In this document: positions 46,430 to 56,410 of the stretch, in pieces
Position numbering within the stretch: position 1 is the first letter of the stretch
Layout of the letters: every line of letters starts with the position of its first letter
NCBI RefSeq assembly: GCF_030824335.1
Contig: NZ_JAVBXX010000010.1
Location: forward strand, 62,001-126,000
From: Azonexus sp.
Lineage (GTDB): Bacteria; Pseudomonadota; Gammaproteobacteria; Burkholderiales; Rhodocyclaceae
DNA: 64,000 bases
Direction: 5' to 3'
The notes under the pieces: generated by a model
Told to the model about the DNA's origin: nothing
The model's input: the letters and a program-made list of their open reading frames with translations, nothing else
The model's database searches: none
Position numbers and translations under genes: made by a program

Positions 46430-46458
46430 TTTTTACGCCGGTTGGATTATTGCGTCAA
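46430..46458 (-). promoter_or_regulatory. Sigma-70 promoter of the cold-shock gene
   Basis: Minus-strand TTGACG (46453-46458), a 17-base spacer and TAAAAA (46430-46435). The transcript would have a leader of about 110 bases containing an ATTGC-N9-GCAAT inverted repeat, possibly a temperature-sensing fold. Confidence 0.6.
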
Positions 46459-46540
46459 CAAATTTTAATGACGCACCGCAGCAAGCCGCGGGCAAGAGAA
46501 TTGCTTATCCATGACTTGAGTTTGGCACTTTCTCCCGCAT

Positions 46541-46569
46541 TTGTTGCAGATTGAAACGGACTGTATAGA
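46541..46569 (+). promoter_or_regulatory. Probable promoter of clpS-clpA
   Basis: TTGTTG (46541-46546), a 17-base spacer and TATAGA (46564-46569). The expected transcript start is only a few bases before the clpS ATG, so the mRNA may be leaderless or nearly so; no Shine-Dalgarno sequence is visible. Confidence 0.5.
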
Positions 46570-46578
46570 ATCGAACGC

Positions 46579-46887
46579 ATGGCTACGAAGATTCAGGAAG
46601 ACAGACAGCTTGAGGCGTTACGCAGTAAATTGCAGCCGCCCAGGATGTACAAGGTAATGTTGTTGAACGACGATTACACGCCGATGGAATTCGTCATCAC
46701 CGTTTTGCAACGTTTTTTTTCGTTGGATACTGAACAAGCAACACGAATCATGCTCAAAGTTCACAACGAAGGTCGTGGTGTCTGCGGAATTTTTCCGCGG
46801 GATATCGCGGCAACCAAGGTTGAACAGGTGGGTGCATACGCCCTCCAGCATCAACACCCGCTTGCTTGCATCATGGAGGAAAACTGA
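46579..46887 (+). CDS. clpS: ATP-dependent Clp protease adaptor ClpS
   Basis: A 102-residue adaptor that brings N-degron proteins to Clp[21 protein letters not shown] contains the binding pocket residues, and [23 protein letters not shown] the rest of the fold. A leaderless or short-leader mRNA is likely. Its stop shares a base with the clpA ATG (TGATG). Confidence 0.97.
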   Translation: MATKIQEDRQLEALRSKLQPPRMYKVMLLNDDYTPMEFVITVLQRFFSLDTEQATRIMLKVHNEGRGVCGIFPRDIAATKVEQVGAYALQHQHPLACIMEEN

Positions 46888-49145
46888 TGATTGCCCAGGA
46901 ACTCGAAGTCAGCCTGCACATGGCTTTTGTCGAGGCGCGCCAGAAACGCCACGAGTTCATTACCGTCGAGCATTTGCTGCTCGCGTTAATCGACAATCCA
47001 TCGGCCGCTGATGCGCTGCGCGCCTGTGGCGCGAAACCCGATGCGCTGCGCAAGGATCTGACCAATTTCATCAACGAACACACGCCCACGGTATCCGGTG
47101 AAGACGATATCGATACGCAGCCGACTCTGGGCTTCCAGCGCGTCATCCAGCGCGCCATCCTGCATGTCCAGTCTTCCGGCAAAAAAGAAGTGAATGGTGC
47201 CAACGTACTGATCGCAATTTACGGCGAAAAGGACTCGCATGCGGTGTATTTCCTGCAAAAGCAGGGCGTCACCCGACTCGATGTGGTCAATTACATTTCG
47301 CACGGCATCAGCAAGGTGCCACAGCAAAAGGCCACACCGGAAGGCGAAGCTGAAACAGAGGGTGAAAAAGCCGAAGCGGGGCCGCTTGAGCAATACACCA
47401 TCAATCTGAACGCCTTGGCACTGCAGGGAAAAATTGACCCATTGATTGGCCGCGACAAAGAACTGGAGCGTGTCATCCAGACCTTGTGCCGTCGCCGGAA
47501 GAACAATCCGCTATTGGTCGGCGAAGCCGGTGTCGGCAAGACGGCAATAGCCGAAGGTCTGGCGCGCAAGGTCGTTGAAGGCGAAGTGCCGGAAATCTTG
47601 GCCAAAGCCAATGTCTATGCGCTGGATATGGGTTCCTTGCTGGCTGGCACTAAATATCGTGGCGACTTTGAACAACGCCTGAAAGGTGTACTGAAAGCCT
47701 TGCAGGACAACCCGAACGCCATTCTGTTCATCGACGAAATTCATACCTTGATCGGTGCCGGCTCGGCATCGGGCGGCACGCTGGATGCTTCCAATCTGCT
47801 CAAGCCGGCACTCTCTTCCGGCCAGTTGAAGTGCATCGGGGCGACGACTTATACCGAATTCCGCGGCATTTTCGAAAAAGACAGCGCGCTCTCCCGTCGC
47901 TTCCAGAAAATCGACGTGAATGAACCGTCGGTTGCCGAAACCGTAGAAATCCTGAAAGGTCTGAAATCCCGTTTCGAGGCACACCACGGCATCAAGTACT
48001 CAGCCACGGCAATCTCCTCGGCCGTTGAGCTGGCGGTGCGCTACATCACCGACCGTCACCTGCCGGACAAGGCCATTGACGTGATCGACGAAGCGGGTGC
48101 GGCCCAACGCATCCTGCCCAAATCGAAGCAGAAAAAGGTCATCAACAAGACCGACATTGAAGAAATTGTCGCCAAGATTGCCCGCATCCCATCGCAACAC
48201 GTATCGCTCGATGACCGTGGTGCACTGAAAAATCTCGACCGCGACCTGAAAGCCGTGGTCTTTGGTCAGGACAAGGCCATCGATGCATTGGCCCGCGCCA
48301 TCAAGATGGCCCGCTCCGGCCTCGGCAATCCGGGCAAGCCGATTGGCTCCTTCCTGTTCAGCGGCCCGACCGGCGTTGGCAAGACCGAGGTCGCCAAGCA
48401 ACTGGCCTACTGCCTGGGCATCGAACTGCAACGTTTCGACATGTCCGAATACATGGAACGCCACGCCGTTTCACGCCTGATCGGCGCGCCGCCGGGCTAC
48501 GTCGGATTTGACCAAGGCGGCCTGTTGACCGAAGCAATCACCAAGAAGCCGTATTGCGTATTGCTGCTCGATGAAATCGAGAAAGCGCATCCGGATATCT
48601 TCAACATCCTGCTGCAGGTCATGGACCATGGCACGCTGACCGACAACAACGGACGCAAGGCGGATTTCCGCAACGTGATGATCATCATGACGACCAATGC
48701 CGGCGCTGCCGATCTGCAGAAATCCAGCATGGGCTTTACATCGAGCAAGGAAGCCGGCGACGAAATGGCCGAAATCAAGCGCCTGTTCACACCGGAATTC
48801 CGCAACCGCCTTGATGCCACCATTTCCTTCCGGCCGCTCGATCACGAGATCATCCTGCGTGTGGTCGACAAGTTCCTGATCGAACTGGAAGAGCAATTGC
48901 ACGAGAAGAAGGTGGAAGCTCACTTCACTGAAGCGGTCAAGGAAATGCTGGCCAAAAAAGGCTTTGATCCGCTGATGGGCGCGCGTCCGATGGCTCGCCT
49001 GATCCAGGACACGATCCGCTCGGCACTGGCGGATGAACTGCTGTTCGGCAAATTGTCCAGTGGCGGTCATGTCACGGTCGACCTCGATAAAGAGGGCAAA
49101 ATCAGGCTGCTCTTTGAAGAGGAACCCAGCGAAGCAGTCGTCTGA
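46887..49145 (+). CDS. clpA: ATP-dependent Clp protease ATP-binding subunit ClpA
   Basis: A 752-residue AAA+ unfoldase. The N-terminal Clp_N repeats (1-145) receive ClpS; two AAA+ modules carry Walker A motifs GEAGVGKT (near 212) and GPTGVGKT (near 493), and Walker B ILFIDEIH and LLLDEIEK. It works with ClpP, not encoded here. The ATG at 46887 couples to clpS; an upstream in-frame alternative lies inside clpS. Confidence 0.97.
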   Translation: MIAQELEVSLHMAFVEARQKRHEFITVEHLLLALIDNPSAADALRACGAKPDALRKDLTNFINEHTPTVSGEDDIDTQPTLGFQRVIQRAILHVQSSGKKEVNGANVLIAIYGEKDSHAVYFLQKQGVTRLDVVNYISHGISKVPQQKATPEGEAETEGEKAEAGPLEQYTINLNALALQGKIDPLIGRDKELERVIQTLCRRRKNNPLLVGEAGVGKTAIAEGLARKVVEGEVPEILAKANVYALDMGSLLAGTKYRGDFEQRLKGVLKALQDNPNAILFIDEIHTLIGAGSASGGTLDASNLLKPALSSGQLKCIGATTYTEFRGIFEKDSALSRRFQKIDVNEPSVAETVEILKGLKSRFEAHHGIKYSATAISSAVELAVRYITDRHLPDKAIDVIDEAGAAQRILPKSKQKKVINKTDIEEIVAKIARIPSQHVSLDDRGALKNLDRDLKAVVFGQDKAIDALARAIKMARSGLGNPGKPIGSFLFSGPTGVGKTEVAKQLAYCLGIELQRFDMSEYMERHAVSRLIGAPPGYVGFDQGGLLTEAITKKPYCVLLLDEIEKAHPDIFNILLQVMDHGTLTDNNGRKADFRNVMIIMTTNAGAADLQKSSMGFTSSKEAGDEMAEIKRLFTPEFRNRLDATISFRPLDHEIILRVVDKFLIELEEQLHEKKVEAHFTEAVKEMLAKKGFDPLMGARPMARLIQDTIRSALADELLFGKLSSGGHVTVDLDKEGKIRLLFEEEPSEAVV

Positions 49146-49163
49146 CGATTGCCTTCTCCCCCT

Positions 49164-49193
49164 AAAGCCGTGCAAGATTGCACGGCTTTTTCA
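49164..49193 (+). terminator. Terminator of clpS-clpA
   Basis: AAAGCCGTGCA-AGAT-TGCACGGCTTT followed by TTC, 19 bases after the clpA stop. The pair is followed by a new gene, so it isolates the operon. Confidence 0.8.
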
Positions 49194-49208
49194 TTTTAGG
49201 AACCGAAC

Positions 49209-49700
49209 ATGAGTTTCAAGACCCCTGACCTTTGTGATCAATTCGAAGCCGAACTGGGCAAAACCGTCCGTGTTGTCGCGCCGATGTTCCAGCGCTACGG
49301 CGCCCGTACCGCCTTTTCCGGCGAAATCGTCACGCTGAAGATCTTTGAGGACAACACGCTGGTCCGCGAAATTTTCAACGAAAACGGCCAAGGCAAAGTG
49401 CTGGTCATCGATGGTGGCGGCTCCCTGCGCTGCGCACTGGTCGGCGATCAACTGGCCATCCTGGCGCACAAGAACGGCTGGGAAGGTGTGGTGGTTTATG
49501 GCTGCATCCGCGACTCGGGCGACATCAACGGCATCGACATCGGCGTCCGGGCACTCAATACGCACCCGCAAAAAACTGTCAAGAAAGGCATTGGCGATCG
49601 CCATCTGGCCTTGACCTTCGGCGGCGTCACTTTCGCACCGGGCGAATATCTCTACGCCGATGAAGACGGCGTGCTGGTCTCCAGCAAGCCGCTGGTCTGA
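49209..49700 (+). CDS. RraA-like protein (putative 4-hydroxy-4-methyl-2-oxoglutarate aldolase / RNase E regulator fold)
   Basis: A 163-residue protein with the RraA core: VIDGGGSLRCALVGD, WEGVVVYGCIRD and a GVTFAPGEYLYADEDGVLVSS end. The GCIRD Arg-Asp pair is the metal/oxalo-binding part of class II pyruvate aldolases, so the enzyme could act as an aldolase/decarboxylase; RraA of E. coli instead inhibits RNase E. Sequence cannot decide between them. Confidence 0.88.
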   Translation: MSFKTPDLCDQFEAELGKTVRVVAPMFQRYGARTAFSGEIVTLKIFEDNTLVREIFNENGQGKVLVIDGGGSLRCALVGDQLAILAHKNGWEGVVVYGCIRDSGDINGIDIGVRALNTHPQKTVKKGIGDRHLALTFGGVTFAPGEYLYADEDGVLVSSKPLV

Positions 49701-49709
49701 TCCCGCTTC

Positions 49710-50297
49710 ATGATCGCAAAATCAGGCAGTGTATGGCGAACGTCACCACTCTGCCTGATTCTTCTTGTGTGGCAATTGCCAACACATGGCGAAGTCAGCG
49801 AACAGATCCACTACAAGGATTATCCAGCCGAACATCGTGCCGGACACACGCTACTGAGCGCACTGAATGAAGGCTCACCAATCCGCCAGCAAGGCAATAT
49901 TTTCCATGGTTACACCAGTTGGCGTATCGAATGGCGCTTTCGCTGGTGGGAAGAAAGCGATGGTCGATGCCGGATCACGGAAAACCAGACTCGACTGCGT
50001 GCCGAGATCACGCTGCCCAAGCTCGCGACCAAAGACAGTGACGCAATGGCTGCGTTCACGCACTACCTGAGCGCTCTGCGCGCCCATGAACTGACGCATG
50101 TGAAGATTGCCCGCGACTACGCCGGGCGCATCGACCGGGGCATTCTGAACCTGCCAGAAATGAAATCCTGCCGGACGCTGGAAGATGCGGCAAATCGCCT
50201 GGGGCATCAATTGCTGCAGCAGGCAACCAGCGAAGAGAAAGAGATGGATAAGCTGACCGCTCACGGGCGTACGCAAGGCGCCTTTCTGGCGCGCTAG
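49710..50297 (+). CDS. DUF922 putative secreted zinc protease
   Basis: A 195-residue exported protein (hydrophobic stretch TSPLCLILLVWQLPTHG at the N-terminus). HELTHVKIARDYAG (near residue 130) is an HExxH zinc-protease motif, and the protein matches the DUF922 family of predicted secreted Zn-dependent proteases. No substrate is known. It follows the RraA-like gene by 9 bases, so the two may be co-transcribed. Confidence 0.82.
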   Translation: MIAKSGSVWRTSPLCLILLVWQLPTHGEVSEQIHYKDYPAEHRAGHTLLSALNEGSPIRQQGNIFHGYTSWRIEWRFRWWEESDGRCRITENQTRLRAEITLPKLATKDSDAMAAFTHYLSALRAHELTHVKIARDYAGRIDRGILNLPEMKSCRTLEDAANRLGHQLLQQATSEEKEMDKLTAHGRTQGAFLAR

Positions 50298-50320
50298 CAA
50301 TGCCTTCCTTGCTCTCCCCG

Positions 50321-50366
50321 GTGTAATCCCAAAGGCGTATTGCCAAGGCTTGCCATGGGATGACAC
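50321..50366 (+). promoter_or_regulatory. Long imperfect inverted repeat before the Crp/Fnr gene
   Basis: GTGTAATCCCA (50321-50331) and TGGGATGACAC (50356-50366) match in 10 of 11 positions, with GCC/GGC runs between them. It lies 30 bases before the regulator's start codon and could be an operator or an RNA stem. It does not match the FNR/CRP consensus. Confidence 0.35.
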
Positions 50367-50396
50367 TATGACCAATCCAATCCGGATGAGTCAGCC

Positions 50397-51092
50397 ATGT
50401 CAGCCAGCGCTTCAAATCTCGATATTGCCGCCCTGATCGGCCGCCTGCCTTTGTTCTCCAGCATGTCGCCCGACGAGGTCGCCCGGATCACGCGTGGCAC
50501 ACGGGAAATCCGCGTCAACAAGGGCGATATCCTGTTTCACAAGGGCGATCCCAACCAGGGCTTTCACCTGCTGTTATCCGGCCAGGTCAAGCTTGCCTTT
50601 ACCTCGGCTCAGGGCAACGAGAAAGTCGTCGAAATCGTCGGGCCGGGACAAACCTTCGGCGAAGCCATCATGTTCATGGACACGCCGTACATTGTGTTCG
50701 CCCAGGCACTGAGCGACTCGCAGTTGCTGCACATCTCGAAAGCGGCGCTTTACGAGGAACTGGAGAACGACCCGCGCCTGGCGCGCAAGATGCTGGCCAG
50801 CATGGCCATGCGCCTGCATCAGTTGATGCATGACATGGAGGGCTACTCGCTGCACTCCGGCAAAGAGCGCATCACTGATTACCTGCTGCGCGAATTGCCG
50901 GAAAACACCGTCAGCGGTCCAGCCACTGTTTCGCTGACTACCACCAAAGGCATCATCGCCTCGCGCCTCAATCTCACCCAGGAACACTTCTCGCGCATCC
51001 TGCACGAACTGGTCGAGGACAAGCTGATCATCGTCAAAGGACGCGATATCGAGATTCCGGATGTCGCCCGTTTACGCCAGCAACGCGGTTAA
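50397..51092 (+). CDS. Crp/Fnr-family transcriptional regulator without Fe-S cysteines
   Basis: A 231-residue protein: N-terminal cyclic-nucleotide-binding-type beta barrel (NKGDILFHKGDPNQGFHLLLSG), long dimer helix, and C-terminal helix-turn-helix (TTKGIIASRLNLTQEHFSRILHEL). The four N-terminal cysteines of FNR are missing, so it does not carry an oxygen-sensing cluster. It belongs with Dnr/Crp-like regulators that sense NO, CO or other signals. The effector cannot be inferred. Confidence 0.9.
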   Translation: MSASASNLDIAALIGRLPLFSSMSPDEVARITRGTREIRVNKGDILFHKGDPNQGFHLLLSGQVKLAFTSAQGNEKVVEIVGPGQTFGEAIMFMDTPYIVFAQALSDSQLLHISKAALYEELENDPRLARKMLASMAMRLHQLMHDMEGYSLHSGKERITDYLLRELPENTVSGPATVSLTTTKGIIASRLNLTQEHFSRILHELVEDKLIIVKGRDIEIPDVARLRQQRG

Positions 51093-51115
51093 ACCCAGGG
51101 GAAAATAAGGTTTTT

Positions 51116-51131
51116 TTGCGGTCGACCGCAA
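51116..51131. repeat. Largest copy of the dispersed palindrome: TTGCGGTCGACCGCAA
   Basis: A perfect 16-base palindrome in the short gap between the convergent Crp/Fnr gene and phosphofructokinase, ending one base before the phosphofructokinase stop codon. It is preceded by TTTTTTT on the plus strand; since the T-run is on the wrong side for both directions, it is not a standard terminator. Confidence 0.75.
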
Positions 51132-52403
51132 TTACAGCGAAAAACCCGGCAGTTTTTTCTCAACCCGCCGATTTTGCAGATGCACGTAATCGGGCAAACC
51201 ATTGCGGTACGGCGGCGGATCCTCTCCTTCGATCAGCGGCTGCAGGTAGGCGCGGCAAGCCTCGGTAATGTGAAAGCCGCCGGGAGAAATGAACTCGGCC
51301 GGCATCCGGCGCGTCGCGCCGGCCACGCTATCCAGCGGCACACTACCAATGTCCCAGCAATAAGGCCGGTCGGACAAGCGCCGCAAGGTCAACATGATAT
51401 TGTTTTCGCCGGCCAGCGCCCGGTTAACTGCCGCTACCCCCAAGGCGTGCGCCTGCATGACATCGGTTGCCGACGCCAGATGACGCGCTGCCCGCTGTAA
51501 ATAATCGGCCAGCGCCAGATGGTATTTGTAACCCAGCCGGGTATGAATCAACTCGGCAATGAAACGCCCGACTCCCACACTCAAGGAACCGCTCAGCGCA
51601 CGATCCAGGCTGGCATCGCCCAGGTTGCAATGATCGTCGGCACACAAACCTTCGGCCACGGCAATGGCACAGTAACCATGCTGCTCGACGCACTCAGCCA
51701 CCCGGGCAAGAAACGCTTCGTGATCGAAAGGCACTTCGGGAAATAACAGAATATGCGGCGGATCGCCCTCACGTTCAGCCGCCAGGCCGCAGGCAGCGGC
51801 AATCCAGCCGGCGTGGCGCCCCATCGCTTCGAGGATGAAGACTCGTGTAGACGTTCTTGCCATTGAGGCCACGTCAAAACTCGCCTCGCGCATCGAGGTG
51901 GCCACATATTTGGCCACCGAACCGAAGCCCGGACAAGTATCGGTCAGCGCCAGATCGTTATCCACCGTCTTGGGAATGCCGATGACGGTCAACGAGTGAC
52001 CCAGTGCAGCAAAAATCTGCGCCAGATGCCAGGCCGCCCCCATCGAACCATCGCCGCCATTGATGAAAAAATAGCCGATATCGTGGGCTCGAAATACTTC
52101 AACCAGACGCTCGAACTGCGCCCGGTGCGTCTCCAGCGTACCGAGACGGTAACGACTCGAACCAAAAGCGCCGCCTGGGCTATAACGCAAACGGGCAATA
52201 TCGGCATCGGATTCGAGGCTGGTATCGATCAGGTCTTCGGTCAACGCGCCGATGATGCCATCGTGACCGGCATAAACCTTGCCGATGCGTTCCGGATGCA
52301 GCAAATGCAAACGGCGTGCTTCCTGAATCAGGCCGCACGCCGTGGCGTTGATCACGGCGGTAACGCCTCCCGACTGCGCGTAGAAGGCATTTTTCGCCGT
52401 CAT
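51132..52403 (-). CDS. 6-phosphofructokinase of the PPi-PFK-like clade
   Basis: A 423-residue enzyme. INGGDGS (near 115) and PKTVDNDL about 25 residues later are the nucleotide-site motifs; the F6P-binding EAMGRHAGW follows. The combination is Gly in GGDGS (E. coli position 104) with Lys in PKTVDND (position 124). PPi-dependent enzymes usually have Asp and Lys, ATP enzymes Gly and Gly, so the phosphate donor is uncertain. It follows adk by 5 bases, suggesting a link to adenylate and energy balance. Confidence 0.88.
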   Translation of the reverse strand: MTAKNAFYAQSGGVTAVINATACGLIQEARRLHLLHPERIGKVYAGHDGIIGALTEDLIDTSLESDADIARLRYSPGGAFGSSRYRLGTLETHRAQFERLVEVFRAHDIGYFFINGGDGSMGAAWHLAQIFAALGHSLTVIGIPKTVDNDLALTDTCPGFGSVAKYVATSMREASFDVASMARTSTRVFILEAMGRHAGWIAAACGLAAEREGDPPHILLFPEVPFDHEAFLARVAECVEQHGYCAIAVAEGLCADDHCNLGDASLDRALSGSLSVGVGRFIAELIHTRLGYKYHLALADYLQRAARHLASATDVMQAHALGVAAVNRALAGENNIMLTLRRLSDRPYCWDIGSVPLDSVAGATRRMPAEFISPGGFHITEACRAYLQPLIEGEDPPPYRNGLPDYVHLQNRRVEKKLPGFSL

Positions 52404-52408
52404 GAAGC

Positions 52409-53077
<669 letters not shown>

Positions 53078-53165
53078 TTATAAATGAAAATTCTTGTTGT
53101 CGGCTTATCCAAGTATCCAGGCGCCGCTCTTTAAGTTCCGGAAGCTCTGGAAATTACCTGCTAAT

Positions 53166-53936
53166 TCAGGCCGGGTCAAACAGTTTGCGCATCCGCTCGA
53201 AGTCTTCCGGGGTATCGACCCCGGCGGCTGGTGCGGCGTCGATCAAGGTCACGCTGATCCGGTAACCATGCCACAGCGCACGCAATTGTTCGAGCGCTTC
53301 AAAGTTTTCCGTCGGTGCTGCGGTCAACCCGGCATAAGCCTTCAAAAAGCCGGCCCGGTAGGCGTAAAGCCCGACATGCCGATAGGCGGGAAAGTTCTCC
53401 GGCAGGCTATTGCCACCGGCTTCCCGGGCAAAATGATCGCGCGCATAGGGAATCGGTGCACGGGAAAAATACGCCGCATCGCCATCCGCCCGACAAACCA
53501 CCTTGACCACATTCGGATTGAAGAAATCGGCCGGATCGACAATCGGATGCGCCACCGTGGCGATATCGGCGCCGCTGACCGCCAGTTGGCGCGCCGTCTG
53601 CATGATCAGGGCTGGCTCGATCAAGGGTTCGTCGCCCTGTACATTGACCACGATGGTGTCGTTGCTCCAGCCGCGCTGCTCGACCACCTCGGCCAGCCGG
53701 TCCGTCCCGGTGGCGTGATCGGTACGTGTCATCAAGGCAGCAAATTCATGCGCCATGCAAGCAGCGTGCACGCCTTCGTGATCGGTCGCCACCCAGATTT
53801 CCTCGGCGCCGGACAAATAAGCCTGCTCAGCCACCCGGACGACCATCGGCTTGCCTCCCAAGTCAAGCAGCGGCTTGCCCGGCAAGCGGGTCGACGCGTA
53901 ACGCGCCGGAATGACAACCTTGAACGCCGGGGTCAT
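53166..53936 (-). CDS. kdsB: 3-deoxy-manno-octulosonate cytidylyltransferase
   Basis: A 256-residue enzyme activating Kdo as CMP-Kdo for LPS inner core. The N-terminal [15 protein letters not shown] nucleotide loop, [11 protein letters not shown] and the metal-binding Asp residues are visible. The ATG at 53936 shares one base with the stop of the Trm112-like gene (TGATG). It follows lpxK in the LPS operon. Confidence 0.97.
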   Translation of the reverse strand: MTPAFKVVIPARYASTRLPGKPLLDLGGKPMVVRVAEQAYLSGAEEIWVATDHEGVHAACMAHEFAALMTRTDHATGTDRLAEVVEQRGWSNDTIVVNVQGDEPLIEPALIMQTARQLAVSGADIATVAHPIVDPADFFNPNVVKVVCRADGDAAYFSRAPIPYARDHFAREAGGNSLPENFPAYRHVGLYAYRAGFLKAYAGLTAAPTENFEALEQLRALWHGYRISVTLIDAAPAAGVDTPEDFERMRKLFDPA

Positions 53937-54112
53937 CAAGCTTCGTCGGCGCCAAGCTGGCGCGCTTCGTCTTCCAGCATCACAGGAATGTCGTCGCGAA
54001 TCGGAAAAGCCAGCTTGCACGGCTTGCACACCAGTTCCTGTGCGCTTTTCTTGTGTTCGAGGGGTCCCTTGCAAATCGGGCAAACGAGAATTTCAAGCAA
54101 CCTGGCGTCCAC
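53936..54112 (-). CDS. Trm112-family small zinc-ribbon protein (YcaR type)
   Basis: A 58-residue protein with CPICKGPL and [18 protein letters not shown], the Trm112/YcaR layout between lpxK and kdsB in many Proteobacteria. The start is most likely GTG at 54112 ([16 protein letters not shown]). Its 5' end overlaps lpxK by 20 bases. Trm112 proteins partner methyltransferases in other organisms, but the bacterial role is not settled. Confidence 0.88.
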   Translation of the reverse strand: MDARLLEILVCPICKGPLEHKKSAQELVCKPCKLAFPIRDDIPVMLEDEARQLGADEA

Positions 54113-55100
54113 GGAGTTTCTCCACAATCAAATCAATCAGTGCCGGCGACAACTCGGCCTCAACGGGCAGCACCCAAGCTTCCCTTGTCGTCAGAGCTGC
54201 GCATTTTACTGCATCCTTCTCCGTCATCAGCAGCACACTACCGTCACTGAACGCCAAATCATCTGCCTGATAGGCATGGTGATCGGGAAACGGATGCGCC
54301 ACAAAGTCCAGGCCCAGCGCCTGAAGGGTACGGAAAAATCGCGACGGATCGCCAATCCCGGCCAAGGCATGCAGGGATTTCCCCCGCAGGGCATCGGCAT
54401 TGCAACGTATCGATGCATCGTCCAGCCGATAGAAAACGCCCGGCAGCAAACGCATGGCAAAACCCGGAGTTGTACCCGGTAATTGTTGAGTCGGGAAATC
54501 GTTGCCAATGACTGCGTCGACCGCGGCAAGCCGCGCCGGCGACTCGCGTAGCGGCCCCAGCGGCAGACGCCAGCCGTTACCCATGCCACGCCGGTCGAAC
54601 ACCGCCAGTTCGACATCGCGTGCCAGCCGGACATGTTGCAGGCCATCGTCGCACAGCAAAACATCCACCGCTGGATGCGCTGCCAGCAAAGCCGCGCCAA
54701 CCGCCGCCCGGTCACGCCCCACCCACACCGGCAAAGCACTGTGCCGGACGAGCAATAAAGGCTCGTCACCGACCTCCTGCGCCAACGAGTCGGCCCGTAC
54801 CGGGCGCGCTGCCAGACCTGCAGCGCCATAACCACGACTCACAATCCCCGGCTGCCAACCCCGCGCGACGAGTTGTTGGGCCAGCCATAGCGTCAGCGGC
54901 GTCTTGCCGGCACCGCCGACAGTGATATTGCCCACCACCACAACCGGCACGGGCAAATGCACCGGCTTGACCGTGCGCCGACGCCAGCCGGAAATAGCAA
55001 TGAAAAGCAGGTTGACCGGAAGCAGCAGCGGCAACAAAAGCCACAACGCCGGCGTCAGCCGGCGTTGGAACCATTGTCGCTGTAACCAGCGGGAAAACAT
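54093..55100 (-). CDS. lpxK: Tetraacyldisaccharide 4'-kinase
   Basis: A 335-residue membrane-associated enzyme adding the 4'-phosphate of lipid A. An N-terminal hydrophobic helix ([20 protein letters not shown]) precedes the P-loop-like [20 protein letters not shown], with DDGLQH near the middle. The ATG at 55100 shares TGATG with exbD; the TTG one codon earlier is not needed. Confidence 0.96.
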   Translation of the reverse strand: MFSRWLQRQWFQRRLTPALWLLLPLLLPVNLLFIAISGWRRRTVKPVHLPVPVVVVGNITVGGAGKTPLTLWLAQQLVARGWQPGIVSRGYGAAGLAARPVRADSLAQEVGDEPLLLVRHSALPVWVGRDRAAVGAALLAAHPAVDVLLCDDGLQHVRLARDVELAVFDRRGMGNGWRLPLGPLRESPARLAAVDAVIGNDFPTQQLPGTTPGFAMRLLPGVFYRLDDASIRCNADALRGKSLHALAGIGDPSRFFRTLQALGLDFVAHPFPDHHAYQADDLAFSDGSVLLMTEKDAVKCAALTTREAWVLPVEAELSPALIDLIVEKLRGRQVA

Positions 55101-55516
55101 CAATTGACTGACTGGGTGGCGAAGGAGATATGCGGGTAACCAGCCGACTGGGCCGCTTGCATGACATCGACCACGCGCTGGTGCGTCGCCTTTGCATCGG
55201 CATTGATCACGATGACCGGATCAGCCCGTCCACCTGCCGCCCGCCGCAAGGCTTCGGAGATCGCGGTCCCATCGCCGCTGGCCAGCGGCGATTTATTGAC
55301 CAGGATGTCGCCAGCAGCGGTCACCGCCACGTCAATCTCGTTCGGCTGATCGTTCTGCTTGCTCGAATCGGCCGTCGGCAAATTGATTTCCAGACCGGAG
55401 AACTTGGCGTAGGTCGTCGTCAGCATCAGGAAGATGATGATCACCAGCAACACGTCGATCATCGGAATCAAATTGATTTCCGGCTCTTCACGGTAGCGTC
55501 CGCGCTGAAATTTCAT
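55100..55516 (-). CDS. exbD: ExbD/TolR family biopolymer transport protein
   Basis: A 138-residue protein with one N-terminal membrane helix (LIPMIDVLLVIIIFLMLTTT, about 16-35) carrying the proton-path Asp, and a periplasmic domain. It pairs with the ExbB-like protein upstream to use the proton motive force. Because it lies before lpxK and kdsB rather than tonB, the energised partner is unknown. Confidence 0.93.
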   Translation of the reverse strand: MKFQRGRYREEPEINLIPMIDVLLVIIIFLMLTTTYAKFSGLEINLPTADSSKQNDQPNEIDVAVTAAGDILVNKSPLASGDGTAISEALRRAAGGRADPVIVINADAKATHQRVVDVMQAAQSAGYPHISFATQSVN

Positions 55517-55519
55517 CGC

Positions 55520-56125
55520 TTACTTCCGATCGCCGTGCATGTATTCGACCAGACGCACCGCCTGCTGCTCCATGCCCACCACGTAGCCGTCGACCAAGGC
55601 CCGGAAATGGCGCCAGAAAATCATGCTCGGAATGGCGATGAAGATGCCGAAACCGGTGTTGTACAAGGCAATCGAAATACCGTGGGCCAACTGTTGCGGA
55701 TTGCCGGTGCCCGGCGTCTGCGAACCAAAAATTTCGATCATCCCGATCACCGTACCGAACAAGCCCATCAACGGACTGATCGAAGCAATCGTGCCGAGCG
55801 TCGTCAGGTAACGATTCAACTCATGCGACACCGCCGATCCAGCCTCCTCGATCGACTCTTTCATGACCTCACGCGGATTATTGACATTGCGCAAACCCGC
55901 CGACAACACCCGGCCCAACGGCGAGTGACGCTCCAGATCATCGAGCAGCTTGCTGTTATCGGCACCACGCCGAAACTCGCCGACCGCCCGCTGGAGCAGT
56001 CCGGGCGGGAGAATTTTGACCCGGCGCAAAGCCACCAGACGCTCGATGATCAGTGCGACCGAAATGACTGAAGCCAACAACAAGGGCCAGATGGGCCAAC
56101 CGGCCGCTTTGACGATTTCAAACAC
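55520..56125 (-). CDS. exbB: MotA/TolQ/ExbB proton channel family protein
   Basis: A 201-residue inner-membrane protein with three membrane segments and the conserved cytosolic loop. GTIASISPLMGLFGTVIGMI and the LYNTGFGIFIAIPSMIFW helices are the signature. The start is GTG at 56125, with AAGGA 9 bases upstream. It leads the exbB-exbD-lpxK-(Trm112)-kdsB operon. Confidence 0.93.
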   Translation of the reverse strand: MFEIVKAAGWPIWPLLLASVISVALIIERLVALRRVKILPPGLLQRAVGEFRRGADNSKLLDDLERHSPLGRVLSAGLRNVNNPREVMKESIEEAGSAVSHELNRYLTTLGTIASISPLMGLFGTVIGMIEIFGSQTPGTGNPQQLAHGISIALYNTGFGIFIAIPSMIFWRHFRALVDGYVVGMEQQAVRLVEYMHGDRK

Positions 56126-56217
56126 GTGACAATGTCCTTAGAGGGAATTCAGTCCGCAATTCTGCCTCCCCCCAGCCGTAGGGGCAAGTGCGACGATTTT
56201 ATGCGCTCGCCGGAGCT

Positions 56218-56362
56218 TATCCCCAAAAGCTGTGGATAAGTCTGTGGATGAACTGTAGGCAGTTAGCGCAAACCCGCAAGAAACAAGGATTTTCCTTACC
56301 CTGCCAAAAAACGAGGCACAAAATTAAAATCCATACAAATCAATATTTTAAGTTTATCCATG
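56218..56362. promoter_or_regulatory. Cluster of DnaA-box-like sequences in an AT-rich gap upstream of xseA
   Basis: The 285-base gap between exbB and xseA holds TTATCCCCA (56218-56226), TGTGGATAA (56231-56239, an exact match to TTATCCACA on the other strand), TGTGGATGA (56243-56251) and TTATCCATG (56354-56362). An AT-rich stretch (about 56300-56360) lies between the third and fourth. No dnaA or dnaN is in the window, so this is not obviously oriC. Confidence 0.5.
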
Positions 56363-56410
56363 GATGTCAAGCCGCTATCGCCATGAACGAACGCCAGTTA
56401 GAATTCAACG

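Noticed and set aside
51111-51135. The TTGCGGTCGACCGCAA palindrome as a terminator
   Set aside because: The T-run is upstream of the stem on the plus strand and an A-run follows it on the minus strand, which is the wrong polarity in both directions.
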